Positions 1 to 5,966 are shown, numbered from the stretch's first letter. The stretch is DNA of 6,071 bases from JBGPBY01 sp041481485 (GCA_041481485.1 JBGPBY010000454.1:1-6071), one strand, 5' to 3'. The notes: a model not told the origin generated them from the letters alone. Numbers and translations are program-made.

Positions 1-189
1 CTCGATGCCCGGAATAGTCACGCGTCCGTCCGCGTTGGCAGTAGCGGATTCGAATAGCGACGTTCGTTCGCGGGAAGCCGGAACCAACACGACTCGCGCG
101 CCGGGCACGGGCTTTTGATTCGCGTCGAAGGCGCTGACCTGAATCTCGGCGGACTTTGAACTGACATACAATCCCAACGTCTGCCGCAA
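1..189 (-). CDS. Carboxypeptidase-regulatory-like domain protein, partial, 5' end probably lost
   Basis: Reading the minus strand with codons ending at position 1 gives an uninterrupted frame of about 63 residues running off the left edge. It includes AEIQVSAFDANQKPVPGARV, then VVLVPASRERTSLFESATAN and ADGRVTIPGIE. This is the classic CarboxypepD_reg beta-sandwich pattern (polar strand, 'D..QKPVPGA.VVLVP', 'T.N.DGR.TI.GI'), common near the C-terminus of large secreted or outer-membrane-associated acidobacterial proteins. There is no ATG. An in-frame TAG lies at 199-201, and the only possible starts are TTG codons at 187-189 (used here) and 175-177, neither with a visible Shine-Dalgarno. The divergent gene begins only 16 bases away, so the usual long N-terminal part cannot be encoded upstream. 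I infer a 5'-truncated remnant; a short TTG-initiated protein is the alternative. The domain call is firm, the gene boundary is not. Confidence 0.6.
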   Translation of the reverse strand, partial: MRQTLGLYVSSKSAEIQVSAFDANQKPVPGARVVLVPASRERTSLFESATANADGRVTIPGIE

Positions 190-204
190 ATTGCGTTTCT
201 AGCG

Positions 205-1206
205 ATGAAATTCATACCCTACGAAGGAACACAGAAGACTCCCAACATCATTGTGGATGGCACAGCCAATGAAGGGACCATATTGACGCTGTCGCACTGG
301 CGGCAAAGTGGAACGCCGGAACCGTTGCTTGGCGACACGTCCGCGGAAATTGTCTTCAATTACCTCGATTCTCCTCAGTATCACGTCGATGCCTCCGTCG
401 TTTCGAACAATCACTTCGATGAAGACGGATTGGTTGGCGTTTTCAGCCTGATTGATCCGGAATTTGCGATCCGCCACCGAGAGCTATTGATCGCCGTTGC
501 AAATGCGGGAGACTTTGGAGTGGTCCGGAATCGACTTGCTGCCAAGATTGTATTCACGCTTTCCGCCTTTGCCGATCCGGAGCACTCGCCTTTGCCGAAA
601 CATATCTTCAAATTGCGATACCCGGAACTAGCGGCCTCACTCTATGAAGATCTTCTCAGGCGATTTCCCAGCATTGTCGAAAGAATTGACGACTACAAAA
701 CTTTGTGGTGCGACGAGGATGATTTCTGGAACGTCAGCGAATCTCTCTGCGATGCGCATAACGTGACGATCGAGGAAAGGCCGGAGCTGGATCTGGCGAT
801 CATCCGAATACCGGACGGTCTTTCAAACTCTTCCATGCACCGATTTACTCAAAGCGCAACTGCCTGTTGCCACCATTTTGCGATTCACAGCCGGACGAAG
901 CGCTCGCGCCTGATTTATCTCCAGGGCAATCGTGTGGAGTTTCAGTATCGCTATGAAAGCTGGGTTCGCATGGCGGCTGCCAGGCCGCTATTGAGAGTCG
1001 ATCTCGGTTCGCTTGCTGAAGAGTTGAACCACAGAGATGCCGCCAACGGGAAATGGAAGTTCGACGGAGTCGATCGAATTACTCCACGGCTTTGCCGGGA
1101 GGGAAGTGCAAGCATGCTGGCCTCCGCAGATGTCATTTCGAAAATTGAAGAGCATCTGCGCACCGATCCGGTCGCATGGAATCCTTATGAATCCGAGCCG
1201 CGTTAG
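205..1206 (+). CDS. Conserved hypothetical protein, DUF6687-like
   Basis: This is a complete 333-residue soluble protein with no signal peptide or membrane segment. I recognise it as the family named DUF6687, whose function is unknown. Visible landmarks are an N-terminal 'MKFIPYE..KTPNIIVDG.ANEGTILTLSHW' segment (residues 1-32), 'DTSAEIVFNYLD' (44-55), an acidic 'NNHFDEDG' motif (68-75), a paired-histidine 'CCHHFA' (221-226), 'YRYESWVR' (248-255) and 'LAEELN' (270-275). The NHFDEDG motif resembles the metal-binding motif I of DHH-type phosphoesterases, but I see no DHH triad, so an enzymatic role is only a suggestion. The ATG at 205 is chosen because the family-like sequence begins at residue 1 and the frame has no better upstream start; no clear Shine-Dalgarno precedes it. 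It starts 16 bp from a divergent gene fragment and ends convergently toward the GH13 gene. Its TAG stop lies inside an 18-nt GC-rich repeat. Confidence 0.8.
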   Translation: MKFIPYEGTQKTPNIIVDGTANEGTILTLSHWRQSGTPEPLLGDTSAEIVFNYLDSPQYHVDASVVSNNHFDEDGLVGVFSLIDPEFAIRHRELLIAVANAGDFGVVRNRLAAKIVFTLSAFADPEHSPLPKHIFKLRYPELAASLYEDLLRRFPSIVERIDDYKTLWCDEDDFWNVSESLCDAHNVTIEERPELDLAIIRIPDGLSNSSMHRFTQSATACCHHFAIHSRTKRSRLIYLQGNRVEFQYRYESWVRMAAARPLLRVDLGSLAEELNHRDAANGKWKFDGVDRITPRLCREGSASMLASADVISKIEEHLRTDPVAWNPYESEPR

Positions 1207-1213
1207 CGGCGGC
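1196..1213. repeat. 18-nt GC-rich palindromic motif, copy 1
   Basis: The sequence AGCCGCGTTAGCGGCGGC recurs at 5879-5896 with a single C/T difference. Its core GCCGC-GTTA-GCGGC is a 5-bp stem with a 4-nt loop. This copy overlaps the last codons and the TAG stop (1204-1206) of the DUF6687-like gene and sits directly before inverted repeat A. It is probably a short dispersed REP-like repeat, or part of a larger composite element. Two copies in one window are too few to define a family. Confidence 0.6.
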
Positions 1214-1214
1214 C

Positions 1215-1321
1215 CACTGTAGGCGCGGTCTATGACCGCGCACATATTTTCAGACTGGGATTCCTCGGATTGGTATCCAAAAACGATAGATTGTGCGCGG
1301 TCATAGACCGCGCCTACAGTG
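1215..1321. repeat. Long inverted repeat (REP/BIME-like), element A
   Basis: Two perfect 30-bp inverted arms (1215-1244 and 1292-1321) flank a 47-nt loop. Each arm contains its own near-perfect palindrome, GCGCGGTC-TAT-GACCGCGC (1223-1241) or its reverse complement (1295-1313), so the element can fold as one long hairpin or two short ones. It lies between the convergent ends of the DUF6687-like gene and the GH13 gene, where it could act as a bidirectional terminator (inference; there is no T-tract). Related elements occur at 3262-3355 and near 5967-6060. The architecture matches paired REP sequences or a MITE-like element. No RAYT or other transposase is present in the window. Confidence 0.88.
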
Positions 1322-1380
1322 CGCTGTCGTCGCAGATTGCAAACTGACCCATTGCCGCTCAAGAAGTGCACAAACTTCAG

Positions 1381-3189
1381 TCAGTTCGCATCCTGGGACA
1401 GGATTAATACCGAGTAAGGTCCGACACCCACATTCGCTCGAGTTGGCATTCCGTCAGCGGGGTCGTTGCTCGTCACCGTGTGATAGCCCAGCTGGCCGCC
1501 GAAGTCGGAGCTGTAGCCCTGCCAGTCGCTGTTGAAACGAACACGCCATGAACCGGCTCGGGGAAAACCAATCGTGTAGCTTCCATAACTTCGATTGGCG
1601 AAGTTGGCAACGACAACGACGTCATCTCCTGGGCCGCCGTTTTCCCAACGATGGAAGGCGATCAGTTTGTTGTCATTATTCACGTGATGAACGTGAATGT
1701 TCTGTCCTCGTAACCCTCGCGTGTTGTTAAGCCAGTTGCGCCGAAGATGAATCAGGTCCTGGTACAGCATCTGAATCCCGGCGAACGTGTTCAGCTTGGA
1801 CCAGTCCAGCGGAACGGTATCTCGAAAATACTGGTCTTCCAGAAATTCCTGGCCCTGAAAAATCATCGGAATTCCGGGAGCCGTAAACACGAGAGCTGCG
1901 CCCAGTGTGGAGCGTTTGCGTGAAAACCAGCTCGACGCGTTGCCTGGCCAGATTTCTTCGGGAACGCGGGAGTGGCCGTTGGCGACTTCGTCGTGCGATT
2001 CCGTGTAAATCACGCGCTGGATTGCATCGTCGTTATAGCGATATATCAGTGCGTCTCGCACTGCCCACATATCGCGCGCGGAATCGGATTGCCCGATAAC
2101 AGCCGCGCGGATCGGATGCACGAACCCGGCATCCCACTGTGCGCCGAAGCCTGCACCGCCGGCGCCGGTGTCCTTCGTAATCCATTCGTTGTTTTGCAGG
2201 TCTTCGGCAATGGTGATTTTCCAGGGCTGTGACGCGCGGATTTCATTGTTGATCCATTGCAAAAGGTTCCAGCCATCGGGAAGTTCCCGGCCATTCACGC
2301 TGCGGATGTTTCCGACAGAATCAAGACGCAATCCATCGAGCCGGTACTTGTTCAGCCAGAAAAGCGCATTGTCGCGAATGAACTGGCGGACTTCCGAACG
2401 GCCATAATCCGGCCGGGTATCGCCCCAATCGGTGTGTGCACGCGACCTGTCATAAAAGTAAATTCCACCATCGTGATTGAGGTCGGACCATCCGTCAAAA
2501 CGCCAGAGGTCCAGGTCTCCTGGTCCAAAATGGTTGTACACCACATCCAGAATGACCGCGATGCCGTGAGTATGCGCTGCCTTGACGAATTGATGCAGCC
2601 CCTTCGGCCCGCCCAGCGCAGTCTCCACGGAAAATGGCTGCGCCGGATTGTAGCCCCAGGAATAGTCAATTGGAAATTCGAGGACCGGCATCACCTCGAT
2701 CGCATTGATGCCGAGATCGCGAAGATACGGAAGCTTTGGCAGGATTTCATCGAAAGTGCCGGGGCCCGAGCCAGGCGCATCGTTGAACGTTCCGACGTGC
2801 ATTTCATAAATCACCAATTCATTCCACTGCGGTATCTGGAAATTGTCGCCCGTCCAGTCGAACGATGGATCGTGGATAATGGCGTTACCGGAAGAGTTTA
2901 CAACTTCGCTGGCATAGGGATTTTTGTGCCAAATCAGCGGTTGCAGTCCATTGCGAATCACAAACTGATATTCATCGCCAACTCCGGCTCCCTGAATCTC
3001 CACCGACCAGAAGCCATTGCCTTCGCTGGCAAATGGATGTGCCGATGCACTCCAGTTATTAAACGTTCCCGCCGCAAACACTTGCGATGCAAACGGCGCC
3101 CAGACTCGAAACGCCACGCCTCCGGGAAAAAGAATCGTGCCCATACCTGGCCGGGAAGTTGGGGAGGGAGATGTATTTAGAATTGGCAT
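1381..3189 (-). CDS. GH13 alpha-amylase / branching-enzyme-like protein with CBM48
   Basis: This 602-residue enzyme is predicted to act on alpha-1,4-glucans (glycogen, starch or maltodextrin), by hydrolysis or transglycosylation. An N-terminal CBM48/E-set domain (about 16-110; 'VAFRVWAPFASQV', 'GTFNNW') precedes the GH13 (beta/alpha)8 barrel (about 124-485) and a C-terminal beta-sandwich (about 505-600). The conserved regions are intact: CSR I DVVYNH (215-220), CSR II LRLDSV with nucleophile D290 and R288, CSR III IAED with acid/base E329, and CSR IV ESHDE with D400. No signal peptide is evident, so it is probably cytoplasmic. CSR I and II look like TreZ/isoamylase-type GH13, while 'SHDEVANG' recalls branching enzymes, so the exact activity is open. 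ATG 3189 is preferred over the internal ATG at residue 16: an AAGGGA sequence lies just upstream (2-nt gap, tight), and residue 16 falls inside what looks like conserved 'RPGMG' sequence. No glg or tre genes are adjacent. Confidence 0.92.
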   Translation of the reverse strand: MPILNTSPSPTSRPGMGTILFPGGVAFRVWAPFASQVFAAGTFNNWSASAHPFASEGNGFWSVEIQGAGVGDEYQFVIRNGLQPLIWHKNPYASEVVNSSGNAIIHDPSFDWTGDNFQIPQWNELVIYEMHVGTFNDAPGSGPGTFDEILPKLPYLRDLGINAIEVMPVLEFPIDYSWGYNPAQPFSVETALGGPKGLHQFVKAAHTHGIAVILDVVYNHFGPGDLDLWRFDGWSDLNHDGGIYFYDRSRAHTDWGDTRPDYGRSEVRQFIRDNALFWLNKYRLDGLRLDSVGNIRSVNGRELPDGWNLLQWINNEIRASQPWKITIAEDLQNNEWITKDTGAGGAGFGAQWDAGFVHPIRAAVIGQSDSARDMWAVRDALIYRYNDDAIQRVIYTESHDEVANGHSRVPEEIWPGNASSWFSRKRSTLGAALVFTAPGIPMIFQGQEFLEDQYFRDTVPLDWSKLNTFAGIQMLYQDLIHLRRNWLNNTRGLRGQNIHVHHVNNDNKLIAFHRWENGGPGDDVVVVANFANRSYGSYTIGFPRAGSWRVRFNSDWQGYSSDFGGQLGYHTVTSNDPADGMPTRANVGVGPYSVLILSQDAN

Positions 3190-3261
3190 AGTCCCTTATT
3201 GGATTCGAGCACGACGGATCGCGCAAGACGAAATTCGGAAATTCCGGGACGGGCGGGCGAT

Positions 3262-3355
3262 TCCCCACTGTAGGGGCGGTCTATGACCGCCCGCAATTGA
3301 GAGGTCTGCATTTCTCTGAATTGTGGGCGGTCATAGACCGCCCCTACAGTGGGGA
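3262..3355. repeat. Long inverted repeat (REP/BIME-like), element B
   Basis: Arms of 42 bp (3262-3303 and 3314-3355) are complementary with two mismatches and enclose a 10-nt loop, making a very stable potential cruciform or hairpin. Each arm carries an inner palindrome, GGGCGGTC-TAT-GACCGCCC (3274-3292) or its reverse complement (3325-3343). It is clearly homologous to element A (shared CACTGTAGG and GGTCTATGACCG blocks). The inner stem differs by a compensatory swap: the second base C in A is G in B, and its pairing partner changes from G to C. The element lies between divergent genes, upstream of both the GH13 and DUF2934 genes, so here it is not a gene-end terminator. Confidence 0.9.
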
Positions 3356-3373
3356 CTTGCTCCCAACACGGGG

Positions 3374-3401
3374 TTGACTTGTGCCGCAGCATTCGGATAA
3401 T
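3374..3401 (+). promoter_or_regulatory. Predicted sigma70-type promoter for the DUF2934 gene
   Basis: A -35 box TTGACT (3374-3379) is followed after 16 bp by a -10 box GATAAT (3396-3401). Each matches 5 of 6 consensus bases. Transcription would start near position 3408, giving a leader of about 125 nt before the DUF2934 start at 3535. The promoter begins 18 bp after inverted repeat B. The prediction rests on consensus matching only. Confidence 0.55.
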
Positions 3402-3407
3402 TAAAAA

Positions 3408-3534
3408 ATGGCGCAACGATGGCGTGTGCCATTGAAAAATGCCGGACTGACGAAGACGTCCAGTTGCCCCACTTCCCGGGGTGGTGGACGATTTTTTGTT
3501 TTACAACGAATTGCACGTTTTCTGGAGGGGACCC
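3408..3534 (+). promoter_or_regulatory. Predicted 5' leader of the DUF2934 gene with small hairpins
   Basis: This is the stretch between the predicted start site and the DUF2934 ATG. It contains a 7-bp stem with a GTGT loop (3417-3423 with 3428-3434, one G-U pair). The 3' half of that stem can alternatively pair with AATGGC at 3407-3412. It also holds a weak CCCC/GGGG hairpin (3467-3470 with 3478-3481). I recognise no known riboswitch or RNA family. Apart from element B and the promoter, the rest of the 345-bp intergenic region (3190-3534) shows nothing I can assign. The 3190-3261 part must carry the GH13 promoter on the minus strand, but no good consensus boxes stand out there. Confidence 0.25.
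3524..3530 (+). promoter_or_regulatory. Strong Shine-Dalgarno for the DUF2934 gene
   Basis: GGAGGGG lies 4 nt before the ATG at 3535. It decides the start: the same frame is open back to an ATG-containing stretch at 3481, but that upstream start has no Shine-Dalgarno and would add 18 residues unlike the rest of the protein. Confidence 0.75.
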
Positions 3535-3768
3535 ATGACAACTAAGAAACCGCGATTGGCCCGCACCACGGACTCGGTAAGCAAGGAAAGTCCAAAAGCG
3601 CCGTTGCGAAGGAAATCCACCAAGAAAAATTCGAACCATTCTCTATCCGACGACGAGATCGCCCGTAAGGCATACGAACTCTGGGAATATCGCGGACGCC
3701 CGGTGGGGTCACCGGAAGAGGACTGGTTTCGGGCCAAAAATGAACTGAGCATGAATGCCACTGCATAA
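3535..3768 (+). CDS. Small DUF2934 domain protein
   Basis: This is a 77-residue protein of unknown function. Residues 1-37 are rich in Lys, Arg, Ser and Thr and probably disordered. Residues 38-71 match the DUF2934 signature: 'DDEIARKAYELWEYRGRP' followed by 'GSPEEDWFRAKNEL', a short helix-loop-helix with conserved ARKAYELWE, GRP.GS and EDW.RA positions. DUF2934 proteins are usually this short, so it looks complete. There is no signal peptide or membrane helix, and a cytoplasmic location is likely. The basic tail could suggest nucleic-acid contact, but that is speculation. The start at 3535 is set by the GGAGGGG ribosome binding site. It lies 97 bp before the O-antigen ligase-like gene on the same strand, and I see no terminator between them, so read-through is possible. 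Confidence 0.85.
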   Translation: MTTKKPRLARTTDSVSKESPKAPLRRKSTKKNSNHSLSDDEIARKAYELWEYRGRPVGSPEEDWFRAKNELSMNATA

Positions 3769-3865
3769 CGGTCCGGTTCGGCTATCGGTGTTCGGGTATT
3801 CCTGGCTTTGTAATTCCCTGTGCGAATTCATTGCGAAATTCTAAAAGACGCACAAACTATGGGGC

Positions 3866-5863
3866 ATGAATCAGGGCGTCCGTAAGGCTCGAGCCAGGCC
3901 GTTGCCGGAGAAGACTTCTGCTTTTGCCGCCCAGTGGCTGTTCGTCTCGCTTTGCGCTTCAATCGGCTTCGAAACCCTCTTTTTCTACACCGGAATCGGA
4001 AATGCTTTTACGGTACCGAAGGCTGTGGCACTGCTTCTCGGTGCTGCCGTAGTGATTCCGCAAATCTGCCTGGTTCTTGCGCGACCACAACTGTCGAGGC
4101 CAATGCGTCTTCTGCTTGTATTGGCGGGTTTCCAGATTGCGGTAGTTGCTTTCTCCACGCTCCGTTCCATTAGCCCTGCCGTGAGTTTTTGGGGCGGGGA
4201 CTGGCGGCGAATGGGTTGGATCGCCCAGTGTGCGATGTTGGCGATCGCGGTGTCGGTCCCGCTGGCAGTGGATTCCGATTGGCGGCGTTGGAAACGATTG
4301 CTGCAGTTCATTGCAATTGCCGGAATCATCAGCGCGGGTTACGGCATTCTTCAGTGGATGGATTGGGATCCGTTCCTTCCCGGCAATATGCGGCAGAAAA
4401 TCATCGCCGAATTTGCAGGAGTGTACCGCTCTTCCGGAACCATCGGACAACCAGCCTATTTTGCAAACTACCTTCTCTATCCGTTTTTTTCTGCACTTGC
4501 TCTGGTTGTGCTGGAGAAGGGAGCGTCGCGGATTCTGAACATTTGCGGAATTGCCGTTATTGCGGCGGGCATCGGATTCACGGGTTCCCGAAACGGAATG
4601 CTGGGTTGTGCCGCAGGAGTTGCGGCCTTTGCCGTTTTCGCATTGCTTCGCCGCAGGTCGCCCGGCCTGGTCCTGGGACTGGTCCTTGCACTTTTGTTGT
4701 GCGTGGTAGTTGTGGAACGGAGCACTGTTGGAGCGTCAGTTTCGACTCCATCGAACGCGTCAGGAAGTATGCGGGCACTCGACTTCCTGCGATTCCGCCT
4801 TGCAAGTGCAGGCACTGATTCCGCGTCCATCGGCAGGATGGTGTTGTGGAGTGACGTGGTGTCTCAGATTCTGCCGAATGTCTGGCTCTCCGGCACGGGT
4901 CCCGGCATGTTTCGGGTCGCTTTTACGCGATTTCGTTCCAACAATTATTCGACGTTCGATCCCGATGTGCACTGGGAAAACGCGCACAACCTGTTTCTGG
5001 ATCGACTCACCGAACAGGGTATCCCCGGGCTTCTCGCAATACTTTTTCTGATTGCCGCTTTTGTACTCAATGTTTCGATTTCGATCCGGCTGGCGGACAA
5101 CCGTTCAGCGTATGCGGTTGCTGCGATAGGATCCGGGATGGTGGCCGTATTGGTTAGCCACAGTTTTATCGGTGAACTCATTCCCACGACTTTCTATTTT
5201 TATCTGTGGGTTGCGATATCGTTCGCGAGCCGTCAATGCGCGGAGAAGGTGAAATCACCACAGGCTCCAGCCCATAAGAAATCACTGTCACCGCGTATCG
5301 TTCTTGCAGCATCGCTGGTCGTTTCCGTCACTCTGATCTGGTATGCGGAGCGGAACTGGCGAAGTGAGTCGATGTTGCGAGCCGGCGAAGATGCGGTGAA
5401 CTCGGGTAGCCTCAATGGTTTGCTGAACGCCAGAAGCGAAGCGGAGCGGTCGATGCCGTTCGTGGGAACGTATCATTTGGAATTTGCCCGGCTGCTGGCG
5501 ACGTATCTTGGCAGACCGCACCCATCGCTGGATGGTAATTCGCGCCGGCGTATCGCAGGGGAGGGAATCGCTTCTGCCAGTTGGGCTCTTCAACGAACCG
5601 ATCGGCCGATGCTGGCTCTACAGGACATGATTCTGCTGGCGGATATGAGCGGCGATTCCAGATTCGAAGGCTGGATTCAGGATCTCCGGAAAATGGATCC
5701 TTACTGGTATCGTCCACACGAAATGGCAGCAAGACTGATGCTGCGTCAGCGCAAATATGCCGACGCGTTACGTGAAGCGACGATTGCCCGTGAGTTGTCG
5801 CCGTTTACGCCGTCGACGATCGAAGTCTGGAAACAATTGCTCGCCATTCAGGGGTCGGAGTGA
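3866..5863 (+). CDS. O-antigen ligase-like (Wzy_C) membrane protein with TPR-like C-terminus
   Basis: This 665-residue polytopic inner-membrane protein has about 12-13 hydrophobic segments (roughly 23-43, 52-72, 81-99, 117-135, 145-163, 197-215, 223-240, 244-261, 266-284, 387-405, 414-434, 440-455 and 477-493). Between 285 and 386 lies a long loop, expected to be periplasmic, that ends in the family signature 'HWENAHNLFLDRLTEQGIPG' with H374. Also typical are 'DWDPFLP' (166-172), 'GTIGQPAYFANYLL' (191-204) and 'TGSRNGMLG' with R242. WaaL-type enzymes transfer lipid-linked O-polysaccharide to lipid A-core; related proteins act as glycan polymerases or protein O-glycosyltransferases, so the acceptor is uncertain. 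The C-terminal ~170 residues are soluble and helical with TPR-like repeats ('KYADALREATIARELSPFTP', 630-649). The start at 3866 has only a weak GGGG just upstream. No glycosyltransferase genes are adjacent. Confidence 0.9.
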   Translation: MNQGVRKARARPLPEKTSAFAAQWLFVSLCASIGFETLFFYTGIGNAFTVPKAVALLLGAAVVIPQICLVLARPQLSRPMRLLLVLAGFQIAVVAFSTLRSISPAVSFWGGDWRRMGWIAQCAMLAIAVSVPLAVDSDWRRWKRLLQFIAIAGIISAGYGILQWMDWDPFLPGNMRQKIIAEFAGVYRSSGTIGQPAYFANYLLYPFFSALALVVLEKGASRILNICGIAVIAAGIGFTGSRNGMLGCAAGVAAFAVFALLRRRSPGLVLGLVLALLLCVVVVERSTVGASVSTPSNASGSMRALDFLRFRLASAGTDSASIGRMVLWSDVVSQILPNVWLSGTGPGMFRVAFTRFRSNNYSTFDPDVHWENAHNLFLDRLTEQGIPGLLAILFLIAAFVLNVSISIRLADNRSAYAVAAIGSGMVAVLVSHSFIGELIPTTFYFYLWVAISFASRQCAEKVKSPQAPAHKKSLSPRIVLAASLVVSVTLIWYAERNWRSESMLRAGEDAVNSGSLNGLLNARSEAERSMPFVGTYHLEFARLLATYLGRPHPSLDGNSRRRIAGEGIASASWALQRTDRPMLALQDMILLADMSGDSRFEGWIQDLRKMDPYWYRPHEMAARLMLRQRKYADALREATIARELSPFTPSTIEVWKQLLAIQGSE

Positions 5864-5878
5864 ATGAATGTGGTTCCC

Positions 5879-5896
5879 AGCCGCGCTAGCGGCGGC
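5879..5896. repeat. 18-nt GC-rich palindromic motif, copy 2
   Basis: AGCCGCGCTAGCGGCGGC matches 17 of 18 bases of the motif at 1196-1213. Here it lies 15 bp after the stop codon of the O-antigen ligase-like gene. As with copy 1, it sits at the end of a plus-strand gene and is followed by a member of the long inverted-repeat family, though the gap is larger here (about 70 bp instead of 1 bp). Confidence 0.6.
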
Positions 5897-5921
5897 AGAT
5901 CCCTTAGTAGGCTGTTTCATA

Positions 5922-5937
5922 AATACGCACACGTATT
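5922..5937. repeat. Short perfect hairpin downstream of the ligase gene
   Basis: AATACG-CACA-CGTATT is a perfect 6-bp stem with a 4-nt loop, located 58 bp after the ligase stop. It has no T-tract and low GC content in the stem, so a terminator role is weak. It may belong to the same composite repeat as the flanking motifs. Confidence 0.35.
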
Positions 5938-5966
5938 CAGGGCGGCACAATAGCTGTAATCGCGAT

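Noticed and set aside
18..215. 65-residue ATG-started minus-strand frame at the left edge
   Set aside because: The neighbouring frame encodes clear CarboxypepD_reg sequence over the same bases, and this one has no family-like pattern.
988..1371. 127-residue minus-strand frame spanning the end of the DUF6687-like gene and element A
   Set aside because: It is antisense to a well-supported gene, and its N-terminal part is a translation of the inverted repeat.
2257..3180. 307-residue plus-strand frame opposite the GH13 gene
   Set aside because: It lies fully antisense to a GH13 gene with intact catalytic motifs, and its composition is that of a shadow frame with no recognisable domain.
1215..3355. 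Elements A and B considered as a CRISPR array or as terminal inverted repeats of one transposon carrying the GH13 gene
   Set aside because: There are only two or three copies with no regular spacers. Each element is already a complete inverted repeat, and no transposase or target-site duplication is visible.
3177..3416. 79-residue minus-strand frame across element B
   Set aside because: It is almost entirely repeat-derived, overlaps the GH13 start, and has no ribosome binding site or family resemblance.
3769..3865. Possible promoter just upstream of the ligase gene (TGTAAT at 3809-3814)
   Set aside because: No -35 box is found at acceptable spacing, so it is not reported as a feature.
4189..4818. 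209-residue plus-strand frame inside the O-antigen ligase-like gene
   Set aside because: It is a +1 shadow of a clear membrane protein; it is Cys- and Arg-rich and lacks domain features.
5864..5950. 27-codon frame starting with an ATG directly after the ligase stop codon
   Set aside because: Much of it is the 18-nt repeat and the small hairpin, with no independent coding signal.
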